From Paraspadella gotoi (lineage: Eukaryota; Chaetognatha): a stretch of 64,000 nt of DNA. Position 1 is the stretch's first letter; each line of letters starts with the position of its first letter. The stretch covers positions 4,080,093 to 4,144,092 of the forward strand of contig CM119271.1 of NCBI GenBank assembly GCA_051294375.1, read 5' to 3'. A program made the position numbers and the translations under genes. Below the pieces are notes generated by a model, which saw nothing but the letters and a program-made list of their open reading frames with translations, did no database searches and was not told where the DNA came from. Of this stretch, positions 1 through 11,033 are shown piece by piece.

Positions 1-955
1 GAGAGAATGACGTCGAGAAAAGAGGGACGATGGTGAACGTAACTGAAAAAGCGAGACAGAGATAGAGTAGTAGCGTAGGAAAAAGAAAGGGAGTAGGACG
101 GACATGGGGCGAATAAGGGATCTTACGATGAGAAAGAGTGAGACAGAGACAGAGAGAGCGAGAGAGAAGATGGCGTCGATTAATCACTGGAAAGTCGTCG
201 ACCGGACGTTTATAAGAAATTTTATATGCTGAGGCCGTCGATTTCGCGGTGGGGAGAAGGGATGAGGGGTGGGGGGGGTAGCGGGGGTGTGAGAGTGGCG
301 CGTGAATGGTGGTGGTGGGATGGAGGTGAAGAGTAGGATGAAGTGAAAGTTTGGAATCAAAATTTAGCAGTTATATCTTTAAAACTATCGTATTAGTGAA
401 CACTAATCTGTAGTTTTTTTCTTTTTTTTTTACGTATATTTTTTACATTTTTGACCAACTTTAATTTTCAAAAAAAGAATTATACTTTTTTATATCAACT
501 TTTTGCAATGAATCCAAATCCGTTCTTAAAATTAAAAAAATTAATTTTTTAAATTTTAGCCTATTATATACTTATTTAAAAATTATTGATCAACTGTCGA
601 CTGTTATGTACTGTCGGGGAAGTTCATTCCACCTATAAGCTTGACACCTTAAGTCGTAGCTCATTGGGTAATTCCATCGCCATTATGTACTGAGATCGAT
701 CCCCTATGGTACTTACCCTGCGGAAAGCGTGAAGACGGCGGTAAACCGCCTTGGGGGCCCTGAAAATTCTCAAGCCTGGTTCCAAGCCCAAGCCCAAGCC
801 CAAGCCCAAGCCCAAGCGCTGAGATGTTATTGGCGTTAGAGGAGAAATTTTACATTTCAGTGTCTTTCTCAAAACCTTCTCCCTAAAAAAAATATATGAA
901 AACAAAAAACAAGACACTAAAAAAAAAATCTCCCCATTCGTTCTGTTATTATTTC
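1..955 (-). repeat. Inverted, indel-rich copy of 1805-2890
   Basis: Read on the minus strand, this stretch follows the plus strand from about 1805 to 2890. The order is the AACAGAACGAATGGGGAG block, a SINE, an AT-rich stretch, then CT-rich sequence ending near AACGTCATTCT. Differences are mainly small indels and patches of drift. Together with 981-1800 as a loop it forms an inverted repeat. No gene is recognised. It may be a second pass of the same molecule rather than a genomic repeat. Confidence 0.75.
640..830 (+). mobile_element. tRNA-derived SINE, family 2
   Basis: A tRNA-like head carries an A-box-like TAGCTCATTGGG (about 659) and a B-box-like GAGATCGATCCCC (about 691). A conserved body and a short (CCCAAG)n array at 783-818 follow. 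Related copies lie at about 1950-2145 and 7047-7242 on the minus strand, and an internally deleted one at 26270-26440. Family assignment rests only on the promoter boxes and on repetition within this window. Confidence 0.65.
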
Positions 956-980
956 NNNNNNNNNNNNNNNNNNNNNNNNN
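956..980. other. Assembly gap, 25 N
   Basis: Run of exactly 25 N between the inverted copy (1-955) and the SINE that starts at 981. All 25-N gaps in the window adjoin noisy duplicated sequence. Confidence 0.99.
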
Positions 981-1206
981 TCCCATTGGCTTGGACGGCT
1001 AAGGACTCGTTCGCCGAATCGTGAGTTCCGGTTCAATCTCCTGCACGGTCTGCTGGTTAAAGTGTGATGGGTATCGGCTTAAACACGCCAGTGACATTGG
1101 GTGGTCACTGCGCGGTCAGCTGAGCGCCAGCTGTCGGGAGATGCCTCATACCCCAGTGCGCCCATTTATGTTCCTCTTATCCAATAAACTTAATTTTAAC
1201 TAGGAA
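981..1206 (+). mobile_element. tRNA-derived SINE, family 1
   Basis: The head has an A-box-like TGGCTTGGACGG and a B-box-like GGTTCAATCTC. The body includes CGGCTTAAACACGCCAGTGA followed by GGTCACTG, and the element ends near an AATAAA-like AT tail. The same body, on the minus strand, is at 31165-31420; a shortened copy is at 46048-46330 and a noisy one near 53000-53480. The second copy of the block repeats it at 6085-6305. Confidence 0.75.
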
Positions 1207-1330
1207 CCGCTGACCCTATACCAATCCCTAAATAATAATCGTATACCCTAACTTAATCCTAACCTCTCCACCTTAAATCCTAAACCCTAATCACTAACTT
1301 AATCCCTAATCCGAAATTTAAGATAAAACT
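1207..1330 (+). repeat. Degenerate CCCTAA-like repeat
   Basis: Loose runs of ACCCTAA and ATCCCTAAT units with many variants. The same sequence with indels is at 6330-6420 in the duplicated block. Similar degenerate runs are at 10170-10395, 20030-20245 and 42834-42925. They resemble decayed interstitial telomere-type sequence, but the units are too irregular to be sure. Confidence 0.5.
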
Positions 1331-1718
1331 CGGGCGTTCTAAGAAAATAAGGCCCTTTTTTTTTCCTTCCCATCCCCATTTCTCCTCATCCTTTCCTCCC
1401 GTTTCTCTCCAACCTTCTGCTCGATTCGTAGTAAACAATTCTTTCCCTTTTCCATTGAGACTTTGCTCCTTTTCCCCTCTCTCTCCTCCCCCTACTCCCC
1501 CACCTCCTCCCTGCCTCCCCCCCATCTTCTGCCCGGGTCACGGTTTTACAAACCTCGAAAAACCTCTTGGTTGACGTCGGAAGGAATTAAGAGGAGGAAG
1601 GAGGTAGGAGGAGGAGGAGGAGGAAGACAGACGAAAGAGGGGAGAGAAATTTCAAACCTCAAGCGTATGGTAACTTGCTTTCCCCGCGCCTCTCTCTCTC
1701 TCCTCTCTGCTCTCGTCA

Positions 1719-1756
<38 letters not shown>

Positions 1757-1949
1757 GTCCATCTCTCTCTGTCTCTGCTCTCTCTCTCTTGAGGTCGTTA
1801 AGAAAAAAAGAGGATAATAACAGAACGAATGGGGAGATTTTTTTTTATGTCTTGTTTTTTGTTTTCATATAATTTTTTTTAGGGTAGAAGGTTTGTGAAA
1901 AGACAACTGAAATGTAAATTTTCTCCTCTAACTGGCCAAATAACATCTC

Positions 1950-2145
1950 AAGCGCTGGGCTTTGGGCTGGGCTTGGCTTTGGGCTTGGAACCAAGGCTTG
2001 AGAATTTTCAGGGACCCAAGGCCGGTTTACCCGTCTTCACGTTTCCGCAGGGTAAGTACCCATAGGGGGATCGAGTCTCAGTACATAATGGCGATGGAAT
2101 TACCCCAATGAGCTACGACTTAAGGTGTCAAGCTGTATAGGTGGA
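1950..2145 (-). mobile_element. tRNA-derived SINE, family 2, minus strand
   Basis: Reverse-strand copy of the element at 640-830. It carries the degenerate CCCAAG array (seen here as GGGCTTGG repeats), the AAACCG/GGCCTTGGG segment, and the tRNA-like head with GGGATCGA and CCAATGAGCTA. A copy at an offset of 5097 lies at 7047-7242 in the second copy of block B. Confidence 0.65.
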
Positions 2146-2639
2146 ATGGAACTTCCCCGACAGTACATAACCAGTCGACAGTTGATCAATTAATTTTTAA
2201 ATAAGTATAATAATAGGAGCTAAAATTTAAAAAATTAATTTTTTTTAATTTAAGATACGGTTTGGAATTCATCTGCAAAAAGTTGTATAATTAAAAAAGT
2301 ATAATTCCTTTTTTGAAAATTAAAGTTGGTCAAAAATGTAAAAATATACGTAAAAAAAAAAAGAAAAAAAACTAGCAGATTATGTATTCACTAATCGATA
2401 GTTTTAAAGATATAACTGCTAAATTGATTCCAAACTTTTCACTTTCATCTACTCTCCACCTTCCATCCCACCACGCGCTCTTTTAGACCATTTCACATGT
2501 TAGACTGTCACTTCATCACACCCCCTGCATAACGCTTCACCTTACCATCATTTCCTTCCGCAGCCCAGAACCGATTTACGCGATAATCGAGGCCTCTAGC
2601 AGATAAACATGTTCTTATAAACGTCCCGGTCGACGACTT

Positions 2640-3660
2640 TCCTAGTGATTAACTATCGAGGCCTATCCTTCTCTTTCCGTCGCTCTCTCTGTCTCTGTCT
2701 CACTCTGAGTATGGCTCTTATCTCATTGCGTAAGATCCTTGATTCGCCCGACATGGTCGTCTATAGCTTATCCGCCTGTTTTTCGTGTTTCCTACGCATA
2801 AACTTACTATCTCTGTCTCTGCTGTTCAGTTACGTTCTTCACTACATCCGTCCCTCTTTTTCTCCTCAGAACGTCATTCTTCTCTCTCTCTCTCTCTCAT
2901 CCTCTGTCTCTAAATATGCTTTGTCTTCTTCGCTCTCTCTCTCTCTCTTTTTTTCTCTCTCTCTCTCTGGTTTCTTACCCCTTTCCGCTCTTCGCATCTC
3001 CCTGTCCTTTTCCTTTAACCGCAATTCTTTCTAGCTCACTCTGCTGTTGTTTTTTTTTTCTCGCGCATTTTGTCCTCTCTCTCTTCTCTCTCCTCTATCT
3101 CGTTTCTCCTCTTTTTGTTATATTCTCTCTCTTTGTTTTTCTTCACTCAGTTTGTCCTCCTCTCCTCCTTTCTAATCTCCTTTTTCTCCTGTCTCTCTCT
3201 TTCTCCTCATTTGTTTTTTTCCATATAACTTGCTTCTCCCTGCTCAATCTACTGATTCGTCCATCCAAGAGTAACAGTCCTCTTCTTACTAGAATTTATA
3301 TAATCTAACGTAAGCTATGTTTTAATATTTAACTCTTTTGATTTCTCATACTCTCGTCTCGTCGTCGGGGTTATCTCTCTCTTCCTATAGCACTCTCTTA
3401 TATTTTTTCTCTTTCATTTGTCGTCTCCCTTCGCTCTTTCTAATCTTCGCTTCGTCTCCTTCTCTCGTCTCTCCTCGTCTCGATCTCTCTCTCTCTCTCT
3501 TCTCTCCTATCTCTCTCTCTTGTTTTTTCTTCCATTTATTATCTCTTCTTCCCATTCTTATCTCTCTCTCTTCTCTCTTTCTCTCTCTCGTATCTCTTCT
3601 CCTTCCTTCTTTGCTCTTGTCTCTCTCTCTGCGTGCCTCTGCTTCGCTTTTCTCTCCCTC
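2640..3660. repeat. (CT)n-rich low-complexity DNA
   Basis: About 1 kb of pyrimidine-rich sequence dominated by TCTCTC runs with scattered interruptions. It is repeated, apparently without change, at 7737-8757. No coding potential is supported: the open frames are Ser/Leu/Phe-rich on one strand and Arg/Glu-rich on the other, as any CT/GA repeat gives. Confidence 0.85.
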
Positions 3661-3738
3661 CTCCGAGCCGAGTTTGACCAAGCTTTACGGCAGGTCTATT
3701 TAGGATTCGCCACTAAATCACTAATTCAACCTTTCGCG

Positions 3739-4014
3739 TCATAACACAATTTGTTCAAAGACAAGACGAGAGGGTTTTCCTTCTTTCTTACTTTTTGGCG
3801 GCATCGAACTACGTGGAAGAATTAATTTACGCCATTTCCGTCCCGATCGGCGGCATCTTCGCCGAAGATTGGTGGAGCCAGAGGCGCTATCCCCGGAGCG
3901 GACGGCATTGCCATCTTCGAACCAATTATCCTTTGCCATCTCCGGCGCCAAGGGTTCGGAGGACGACGGTTTAACGCCTTCGCAAAATCCACGTCGCCTA
4001 CGACGAAACAACAA
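3739..4014 (-). other. GC-rich block, possible 5' exon, unrecognised
   Basis: A 270-bp stretch of higher GC with balanced codon content, unlike its AT- and CT-rich surroundings; mirrored at about 5740-6010. On the minus strand an ATG opens MPPKSKKEGKPSRL, and GTAAG occurs within its fourth and fifth codons, so a first exon with a splice donor is possible. No family is recognised. Indel differences between the two arms make the true frame uncertain. Confidence 0.2.
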
Positions 4015-4350
4015 CTTAAAAAAAAAAACACAACCAAAACAAACAAAAAGTAAACAAATACGACAACAACAACAACAAATCGTGCGAGAGAGTGAGAGGC
4101 GGATGTTTGTACGACTTTAACCGGATCAATAATCGCGGAGGATTTTCGGGCGAAGCGAAGCTCAAAGTCTCACCCACAAACAAATATTCTTTTAGTATTT
4201 TTTTTTTCTAGTTTTGCGCGAGAAGGGAGAGCGGCTAAACCGGATGTTAAGAAAAAATTACGACAACCAAAATTGTATTTATGGAAATGCGGTAGGTTAA
4301 CGTCACGGAGATAATTTGATGGCGTTGTATATATACGTATATATTTGGGT

Positions 4351-4365
4351 ATCTATCTATCTATC

Positions 4366-4396
<31 letters not shown>

Positions 4397-4431
4397 CTAT
4401 CTATATATGTATATATACGTATATATTTGCG

Positions 4432-4493
<62 letters not shown>

Positions 4494-4740
4494 CCTAATC
4501 TAACTATCTATTATCTATCTAATCTAACTATCTAATCTTACTATCTAATTTATCTAATCTAACTATTTAATCTATCTAATGTAACTATTTAATCTATCTA
4601 ATGTAACTATCTAATCTATCTAATGTAACTATCTAATCTATCTAATCTAATCTATCTAATCTAACTATCTAATCTAACTATCTAATCTAATTATCTAATC
4701 TAACTATCTAATCGATCTATCAATCAATCACTCCATCTAC
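4351..4740 (+). repeat. (ATCT)n microsatellite and degenerate satellite
   Basis: Pure ATCT tetranucleotide runs at 4351-4498, broken once near 4405, grade into a degenerate 10-14 bp satellite built on ATCTAATCTAACT at 4499-4735. The mirror image is at 5046-5350 in the other palindrome arm, with more indels. Confidence 0.9.
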
Positions 4741-4838
4741 ATTTTTATATTTATCTATTCTATGAATTATTCATGTTTAGGAAAAGAGGAAAGAGGAAAA
4801 GAAGGACTTCCCCCCTCCCCTTAAAAAAAAAAAAAGAA

Positions 4839-4863
4839 NNNNNNNNNNNNNNNNNNNNNNNNN
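4839..4863. other. Assembly gap, 25 N
   Basis: Exactly 25 N at the centre of the 3661-6084 palindrome. Confidence 0.99.
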
Positions 4864-6084
4864 TCCAAACCCCGTCGAAAATTTTCACTGACTTCTCTTT
4901 TTTTTCCTTTTTTTTTAAAATTTATGCGTCTCATCTGCTTTTTTTAATTTTTTTTTTTTTTTTAAGGGAGGGGGGAAGTCCTTCTTTTCCCTCTTTCCTT
5001 CTTTTCCTAACATGAATAATTCATATAATAGATACAATATAAACATGTAGATGGAGTGATTGATTGATAGAATCGTTAATTGGTTAGATTAGATAATTAG
5101 ATTAGATAGTTAGATTAGATAGTTAGATTAGATAGCATTAGATTAGATAGATTAGATGTTACATTAGATAGATTAGATAGTACATTAGATAGATTAATAG
5201 TTACATTAGATAGAATAAAATAGTTAGATTAGATAAATTTAGATAGTAAGATTAGAATAGTTAGATTTAGGAATAGATAATAGAAGTTAGTATTAGGTAG
5301 ATAGATAGATAGATAGATAGGATAGATAGATAAGATAAATAGATAGAATAGATGATAGATGATAAACAAGATATAATACGATATTATACAACGTGTCGAT
5401 TCAATATTTATTCTCCGTGACGTTTTAAATCCGGTCTATCCGCATTTCCATAAATACAATTTTGGGTTGTCGGTAATTTTTTTTCTTAACCATCCGGTTT
5501 AGCCCGCTCTCCTTCTCAGCGCAAAACTAGTAAAAAAAATACTAAAAGAATATTTGTTTGTTGGGTGAGACTTTGGAGTTTCGCTTCGCCCGAAATCCTC
5601 CGCGATTATTGATCCGGTTAAAGTCGTACAAACATCCGCGGCTCTGTCTCACTCTCTCGCTCGATTTGTTGTTGTTGTTGTCCGTATTTGTTTACTTTTG
5701 TTTGTTTTGGTTTGTGTTTTTGTTTTTAAGTTTGTTGTTATCGTCGTATGGCGACGTGGATTTTTGGCGAAGGGCGTTAAACCGTCGTCTCCGAACCCTT
5801 GGCGCCGGAGATGGCAAAGGATAATTGGTTCGAAGATGGCAAATGCCGTCGCTCCGGGGATAGCGCCTCTGGCTGCCACCAATCTCGGCGAAGATGCCGC
5901 CGATCGGGACGTAAAGTGGCGTAATTAATTCTCCACGTAGTTCGATGCCGCCAAAAAGTAAGAAAGAAGGAAAACCCTCTCGTCTTGTTTTGAAAATTGA
6001 TGTTATGACGCGAAAAGGTTGAATAGTGATTTAGTGGCGAATCCTAAATAGACCTGCCGTAAAGCTTTGGTCAAACTCGGCTCG

Positions 6085-6815
6085 TCCCATTGGCTTGGAC
6101 GCTAAGGACTCGTTCGCCGAATCGTGAGTTCCCGGTTCAATCTCCTGCACGTCTGCTGGTTAAAGAGTGTGAATGGTATCGGCTTAAACACGCCAGTGAC
6201 ATTGGGTGGTCACTGCGGGTCATGAGCGCCAGCTGTCGGGAGATGCTCATACCGCCAGTGCGCCCATTTATGTTCTTTATCGCAATAAATTAATTTTAAC
6301 TAGGAAACGCGAGCTGACCGACTAACCAATCCTAAATAATAATCGTATACCCTAACTTTAATTCCTAACACTCTCACCTTAAATCCTAAAACCCTAATCA
6401 TAACTTAATCCCTAATCCGAAATTTAAGATAAAATCGGGCGTTCTAAGAAAATAAGGCCCTTTTTTTTTCCTTCCATCCCCATTTCTCCTCATCCTTTCC
6501 TCCCGTTTCTCTCCACCTTCTGCTCGATTCGTAGTAACACAATTCCTTTCCCTTTTCCATTGAGACTTTGTCCTTTTCCTCCTCTCTCTCCTCCCCCTAC
6601 TCCCCCACCTCTCCCTGCCTCCCCCCCATCTTCTGCCGGTCACGGTTTTACACCTCGAAAAACCTCTTGTTGACAGTCGGAAGGAATTAAAGAGGAGGAG
6701 GAGGTAGGAGGAGGAGGAGGAAGGAAGAAGCGAAAGAGGGAGAGAAATTTCAACCTCAACGTTGTACTTGCTTTTCCCCCGCGCCTTCTCTCTCTCTCTC
6801 TCTCTGCTCTCGTCA

Positions 6816-6853
<38 letters not shown>

Positions 6854-8757
6854 GTCCATCTCTCTCTGTCTCTGCTCTCTCTCTCTTGAGGTCGTTAAGA
6901 AAAAAAGAGGATAATAACAGAACGAATGGGGAGATTTTTTTTTATGTCTTGTTTTTTGTTTTCATATAATTTTTTTTAGGGTAGAAGGTTTGTGAAAAGA
7001 CAACTGAAATGTAAATTTTCTCCTCTAACTGGCCAAATAACATCTCAAGCGCTGGGCTTTGGGCTGGGCTTGGCTTTGGGCTTGGAACCAAGGCTTGAGA
7101 ATTTTCAGGGACCCAAGGCCGGTTTACCCGTCTTCACGTTTCCGCAGGGTAAGTACCCATAGGGGGATCGAGTCTCAGTACATAATGGCGATGGAATTAC
7201 CCCAATGAGCTACGACTTAAGGTGTCAAGCTGTATAGGTGGAATGGAACTTCCCCGACAGTACATAACCAGTCGACAGTTGATCAATTAATTTTTAAATA
7301 AGTATAATAATAGGAGCTAAAATTTAAAAAATTAATTTTTTTTAATTTAAGATACGGTTTGGAATTCATCTGCAAAAAGTTGTATAATTAAAAAAGTATA
7401 ATTCCTTTTTTGAAAATTAAAGTTGGTCAAAAATGTAAAAATATACGTAAAAAAAAAAAGAAAAAAAACTAGCAGATTATGTATTCACTAATCGATAGTT
7501 TTAAAGATATAACTGCTAAATTGATTCCAAACTTTTCACTTTCATCTACTCTCCACCTTCCATCCCACCACGCGCTCTTTTAGACCATTTCACATGTTAG
7601 ACTGTCACTTCATCACACCCCCTGCATAACGCTTCACCTTACCATCATTTCCTTCCGCAGCCCAGAACCGATTTACGCGATAATCGAGGCCTCTAGCAGA
7701 TAAACATGTTCTTATAAACGTCCCGGTCGACGACTTTCCTAGTGATTAACTATCGAGGCCTATCCTTCTCTTTCCGTCGCTCTCTCTGTCTCTGTCTCAC
7801 TCTGAGTATGGCTCTTATCTCATTGCGTAAGATCCTTGATTCGCCCGACATGGTCGTCTATAGCTTATCCGCCTGTTTTTCGTGTTTCCTACGCATAAAC
7901 TTACTATCTCTGTCTCTGCTGTTCAGTTACGTTCTTCACTACATCCGTCCCTCTTTTTCTCCTCAGAACGTCATTCTTCTCTCTCTCTCTCTCTCATCCT
8001 CTGTCTCTAAATATGCTTTGTCTTCTTCGCTCTCTCTCTCTCTCTTTTTTTCTCTCTCTCTCTCTGGTTTCTTACCCCTTTCCGCTCTTCGCATCTCCCT
8101 GTCCTTTTCCTTTAACCGCAATTCTTTCTAGCTCACTCTGCTGTTGTTTTTTTTTTCTCGCGCATTTTGTCCTCTCTCTCTTCTCTCTCCTCTATCTCGT
8201 TTCTCCTCTTTTTGTTATATTCTCTCTCTTTGTTTTTCTTCACTCAGTTTGTCCTCCTCTCCTCCTTTCTAATCTCCTTTTTCTCCTGTCTCTCTCTTTC
8301 TCCTCATTTGTTTTTTTCCATATAACTTGCTTCTCCCTGCTCAATCTACTGATTCGTCCATCCAAGAGTAACAGTCCTCTTCTTACTAGAATTTATATAA
8401 TCTAACGTAAGCTATGTTTTAATATTTAACTCTTTTGATTTCTCATACTCTCGTCTCGTCGTCGGGGTTATCTCTCTCTTCCTATAGCACTCTCTTATAT
8501 TTTTTCTCTTTCATTTGTCGTCTCCCTTCGCTCTTTCTAATCTTCGCTTCGTCTCCTTCTCTCGTCTCTCCTCGTCTCGATCTCTCTCTCTCTCTCTTCT
8601 CTCCTATCTCTCTCTCTTGTTTTTTCTTCCATTTATTATCTCTTCTTCCCATTCTTATCTCTCTCTCTTCTCTCTTTCTCTCTCTCGTATCTCTTCTCCT
8701 TCCTTCTTTGCTCTTGTCTCTCTCTCTGCGTGCCTCTGCTTCGCTTTTCTCTCCCTC
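6085..8757 (+). repeat. Duplicated block B, copy 2
   Basis: Second copy of 981-3660 in the same orientation: family 1 SINE 6085-6305, CCCTAA-like 6330-6420, CT/GGA-rich 6450-6890, family 2 SINE 7047-7242 (-), AT-rich 7270-7540, CT-rich 7737-8757. The sequence from about 6838 appears identical to copy 1, while the first 750 bp differ by indels. The copies diverge abruptly after CTCCCTCCTC: copy 1 enters the palindrome, copy 2 enters 8758. Confidence 0.85.
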
Positions 8758-9248
8758 CTCTTGAGAGGGGCCATGAGGAATCTAGGAGGAGGGAATGTTA
8801 ATAGCGGGACGTTGTGAACCATCCTCGTCAAAAGAAGTAAGTGCGAAAAGCCAAGAACGGGAATGTCAACGACAATATTAGTAATAAGATACGAGACGAT
8901 CGATGTTGCGCAGATTTTGGAAATGCGACTTTTATCATGTGGAATTAGATCTCGGTAGGTGTTAATTCTCTCTTGGTAAGTTAACGAGAGAAATGCTGCA
9001 TCGGTACTTTCCTTACTTACCAGACTCAAGAGAAAGAGTGACCCGTCACGAAAAGGGTGCTTACGTGCTAATGCTTGCCTGCTTGCGTGCTTGTCTAGTT
9101 TTGATCGAGAATCGTACTGATCGGTGACGAGAAGGGGAGGAAAGATTTTGAAAAAAAAAAAACCTCACAGAGACGGACAGATGGATTTTCTCCTCGTGAC
9201 ATCGGAATTTCCTTTTCTTCTTTAATCTCAAACGAGTTCCTCAATTTT
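8758..9248. other. Single-copy stretch, no gene recognised
   Basis: Non-repetitive sequence between block B and the gap. A minus-strand open frame (8655-9029) runs through part of it and contains a fairly non-repetitive segment, SLVSKESTDAAFLSLTYQ, but it matches no family I recognise and it starts in CT-repeat sequence. I see no promoter or splice signals that would settle it. Confidence 0.3.
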
Positions 9249-9273
9249 NNNNNNNNNNNNNNNNNNNNNNNNN
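9249..9273. other. Assembly gap, 25 N
   Basis: Exactly 25 N immediately before the noisy copy that runs from 9274 to 16430. Confidence 0.99.
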
Positions 9274-9277
9274 CTTC

Positions 9278-9312
<35 letters not shown>

Positions 9313-9326
9313 CTCTCTCTTCTCTC

Positions 9327-9363
<37 letters not shown>

Positions 9364-10169
9364 GCTCTCTTTCTTTCTCCTTCTCTTTTCTTGCCTTTTT
9401 TTGTCTCAAGTCCATAAAGAGAGAAAAATTAGAGAAGTCTGTGGAATGAAGGAAAGGGGAAAGAGAGAGAGAGAAGAGAGAGAGAGAGACGAGAGAGAGG
9501 AGAAGAGAGAGAGAAGAGAGAGAGAGAGAGAACAAGAAAGGTGAACACTCAAATAATTTATTGCAGCGAGCTCTTCTGAATTCTTGGAAAAAACTAAAAA
9601 AATTTACAATTAATATAAAACCACTTCTTTACATGCAAAAATTAAGAAACCTGCATAAATGCATATATTTTTTGTGGAAACGCAAATATTAAACGAAAGT
9701 TTTAGTCAATTTAAACCGCAATGGTCGGTAAATTTTTTTATTTTTGTTCTTAAAAAGTCATTAATCCTTATGTCTGTGTCTAATGTGACATGTTAAGGAA
9801 AGCGGACCTTACGTCGTGAGGTCGCATAAGTTAAGTTTAAAACAGCAACAAGCGATTTGCTTTATACTAATGGATGCCTTTAGGCCAATGTTGATTTTTT
9901 TTTTTTTCATATTTGCATATTCTTGCAGAAAAAAAAAAGTTGATTCAAAATTTAAGAAGATATAGTAAAAAATCCATTAGAGCATTAAAATAACAAAAGC
10001 ATAAAACTTTTAACGTTATCAGAAATATCTTTTTTTTTATTCTTAAAAGAGTTTTCCAAATCGGTACTACTATTTTTAAAAGCTACCCATTTCTGTTCTA
10101 ATACTTGTACTCGATTTTAAATCAAATAATCTAATCAATTCTTCCTAAATATTTAAAAAAGTAATTCCA

Positions 10170-10395
10170 AATACTAACCCCTTATCTAACCTAACCAAAT
10201 CCTTAAACCATTTCCTTATATCTAAACTTAATCTGTAAAGCGATACCCTTGAACCTTCGACCTTGATGTTAAACACAACCCCTAACCTTTAAACCAAGTC
10301 TCTAACCAAATCCTTAACTTAATGCTATCTCTAACGCCCTAACCTTAATGCTATATCTAGCCTTTTAACGCTAATCCTTAAACCTTAAAAACTAA
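10170..10395 (+). repeat. Degenerate CCCTAA/CCTTAA-like repeat
   Basis: Irregular units such as CCCTAACCTTTAA and TCTCTAACC spread over about 220 bp. The corresponding stretch of copy 2 is 20030-20245. Confidence 0.5.
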
Positions 10396-10965
10396 TTTAA
10401 TTTTAAATTAAAACGTATTGGGGTACTTTTTGGAAAAAATATAAACACATATTACAATATAGTCTCTAATTTTTTAATTTTGTTTTTTCAATATCGGAGA
10501 AGGGAGCTCCTTCTTTTCTCTTCCGTCCCTCTCTGTCAATATTGTCTCGCTTTCTTTCCTTCTTCGCTATTATATTCGTAGCATTTATAATATAAATGTA
10601 ATCTTCTATATTTCAATATTATTCAATATACAATACAGTAAGATAACAATTTCTTTCGGCCATATACAATAAAAATATAACAATCTGAAGTAAATACACT
10701 AAATCTAACTTCGCTAAAAAACAAAAATTAAATTCAATTTTCAATAGCAAAACAACAACAACAACACGACAAACGACAACAAAAAAAAAAAACCTAAACG
10801 TAGAAGCAAATCAAAAGTCCAAAACTCAAAAGGGAAAAAGGAAAAAAAATAATAATCGATCCCCTGAGTGACGTCATCGACGCAACACTCAAAAAAAAAA
10901 AACTCTTCATTTTTCTTAGCAACGTCATTGTTTGAGAGTCCTTGTTACCGGTAAATCCTCAAGAG

Positions 10966-11033
10966 TCGACGTCGTCGTCGTCGTCGTCGTCGGTCGTCGT
11001 CGTCGTCCGTCGTCGTCGTCGTCGTCGTCGTCA
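10966..11033 (+). repeat. (GTC)n trinucleotide repeat
   Basis: About 20 GTC units with two interruptions, lying roughly 450 bp upstream of the copy-1 start codon. In copy 2 the same array (20811-20860) is uninterrupted. Confidence 0.9.

Larger units (their letters stand above)
981..3660 (+). repeat. Duplicated block B, copy 1
   Basis: The block repeats at 6085-8757. From about 1740 to 3660 the two appear identical at an offset of 5097. From 981 to 1740 they differ by many 1-2 base indels. Contents in order: a family 1 SINE (981-1206), degenerate CCCTAA-like sequence (1210-1320), pyrimidine-rich DNA with a short (GGA)n run (1330-1800), a family 2 SINE on the minus strand (1950-2145), AT-rich DNA (2170-2440), then CT-rich microsatellite DNA. 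No gene is recognised; long open frames here are products of the CT repeat. Confidence 0.85.
3661..6084. repeat. Large palindrome (3661-4838 mirrored at 4864-6084)
   Basis: The left arm reappears in reverse complement on the right. CGAGCCGAGTTTGACC at 3663 mirrors GGTCAAACTCGGCTCG at 6069. The GC-rich block at 3840-4010 mirrors 5755-5930. The (ATCT)n array mirrors (GATA)n at 5290-5350. The AT tail before the gap mirrors the sequence after it. Arms differ by small indels. The centre is a 25-N gap flanked by A and T homopolymers. This is what a long read passing through a missed hairpin adapter produces, though a genuine palindrome is not excluded. Confidence 0.85.

Noticed and set aside
2645-3744. 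Leu/Ser/Phe-rich open frames that look like multi-pass membrane proteins, repeated at 7742-8817
   Set aside because: They are translations of CT microsatellite DNA; hydrophobicity follows from TCT/CTC/TTC codons, and the opposite strand is equally open.
3739-4014. Ribosomal-protein-like start MPPK on the minus strand
   Set aside because: Only four residues match a common N terminus. The rest does not match, and frame differs between the two palindrome arms.
9095-9535. Arg/Glu-rich charged open frame, also around 19097-19460
   Set aside because: Translation of GA/CT repeats that crosses a 25-N gap.
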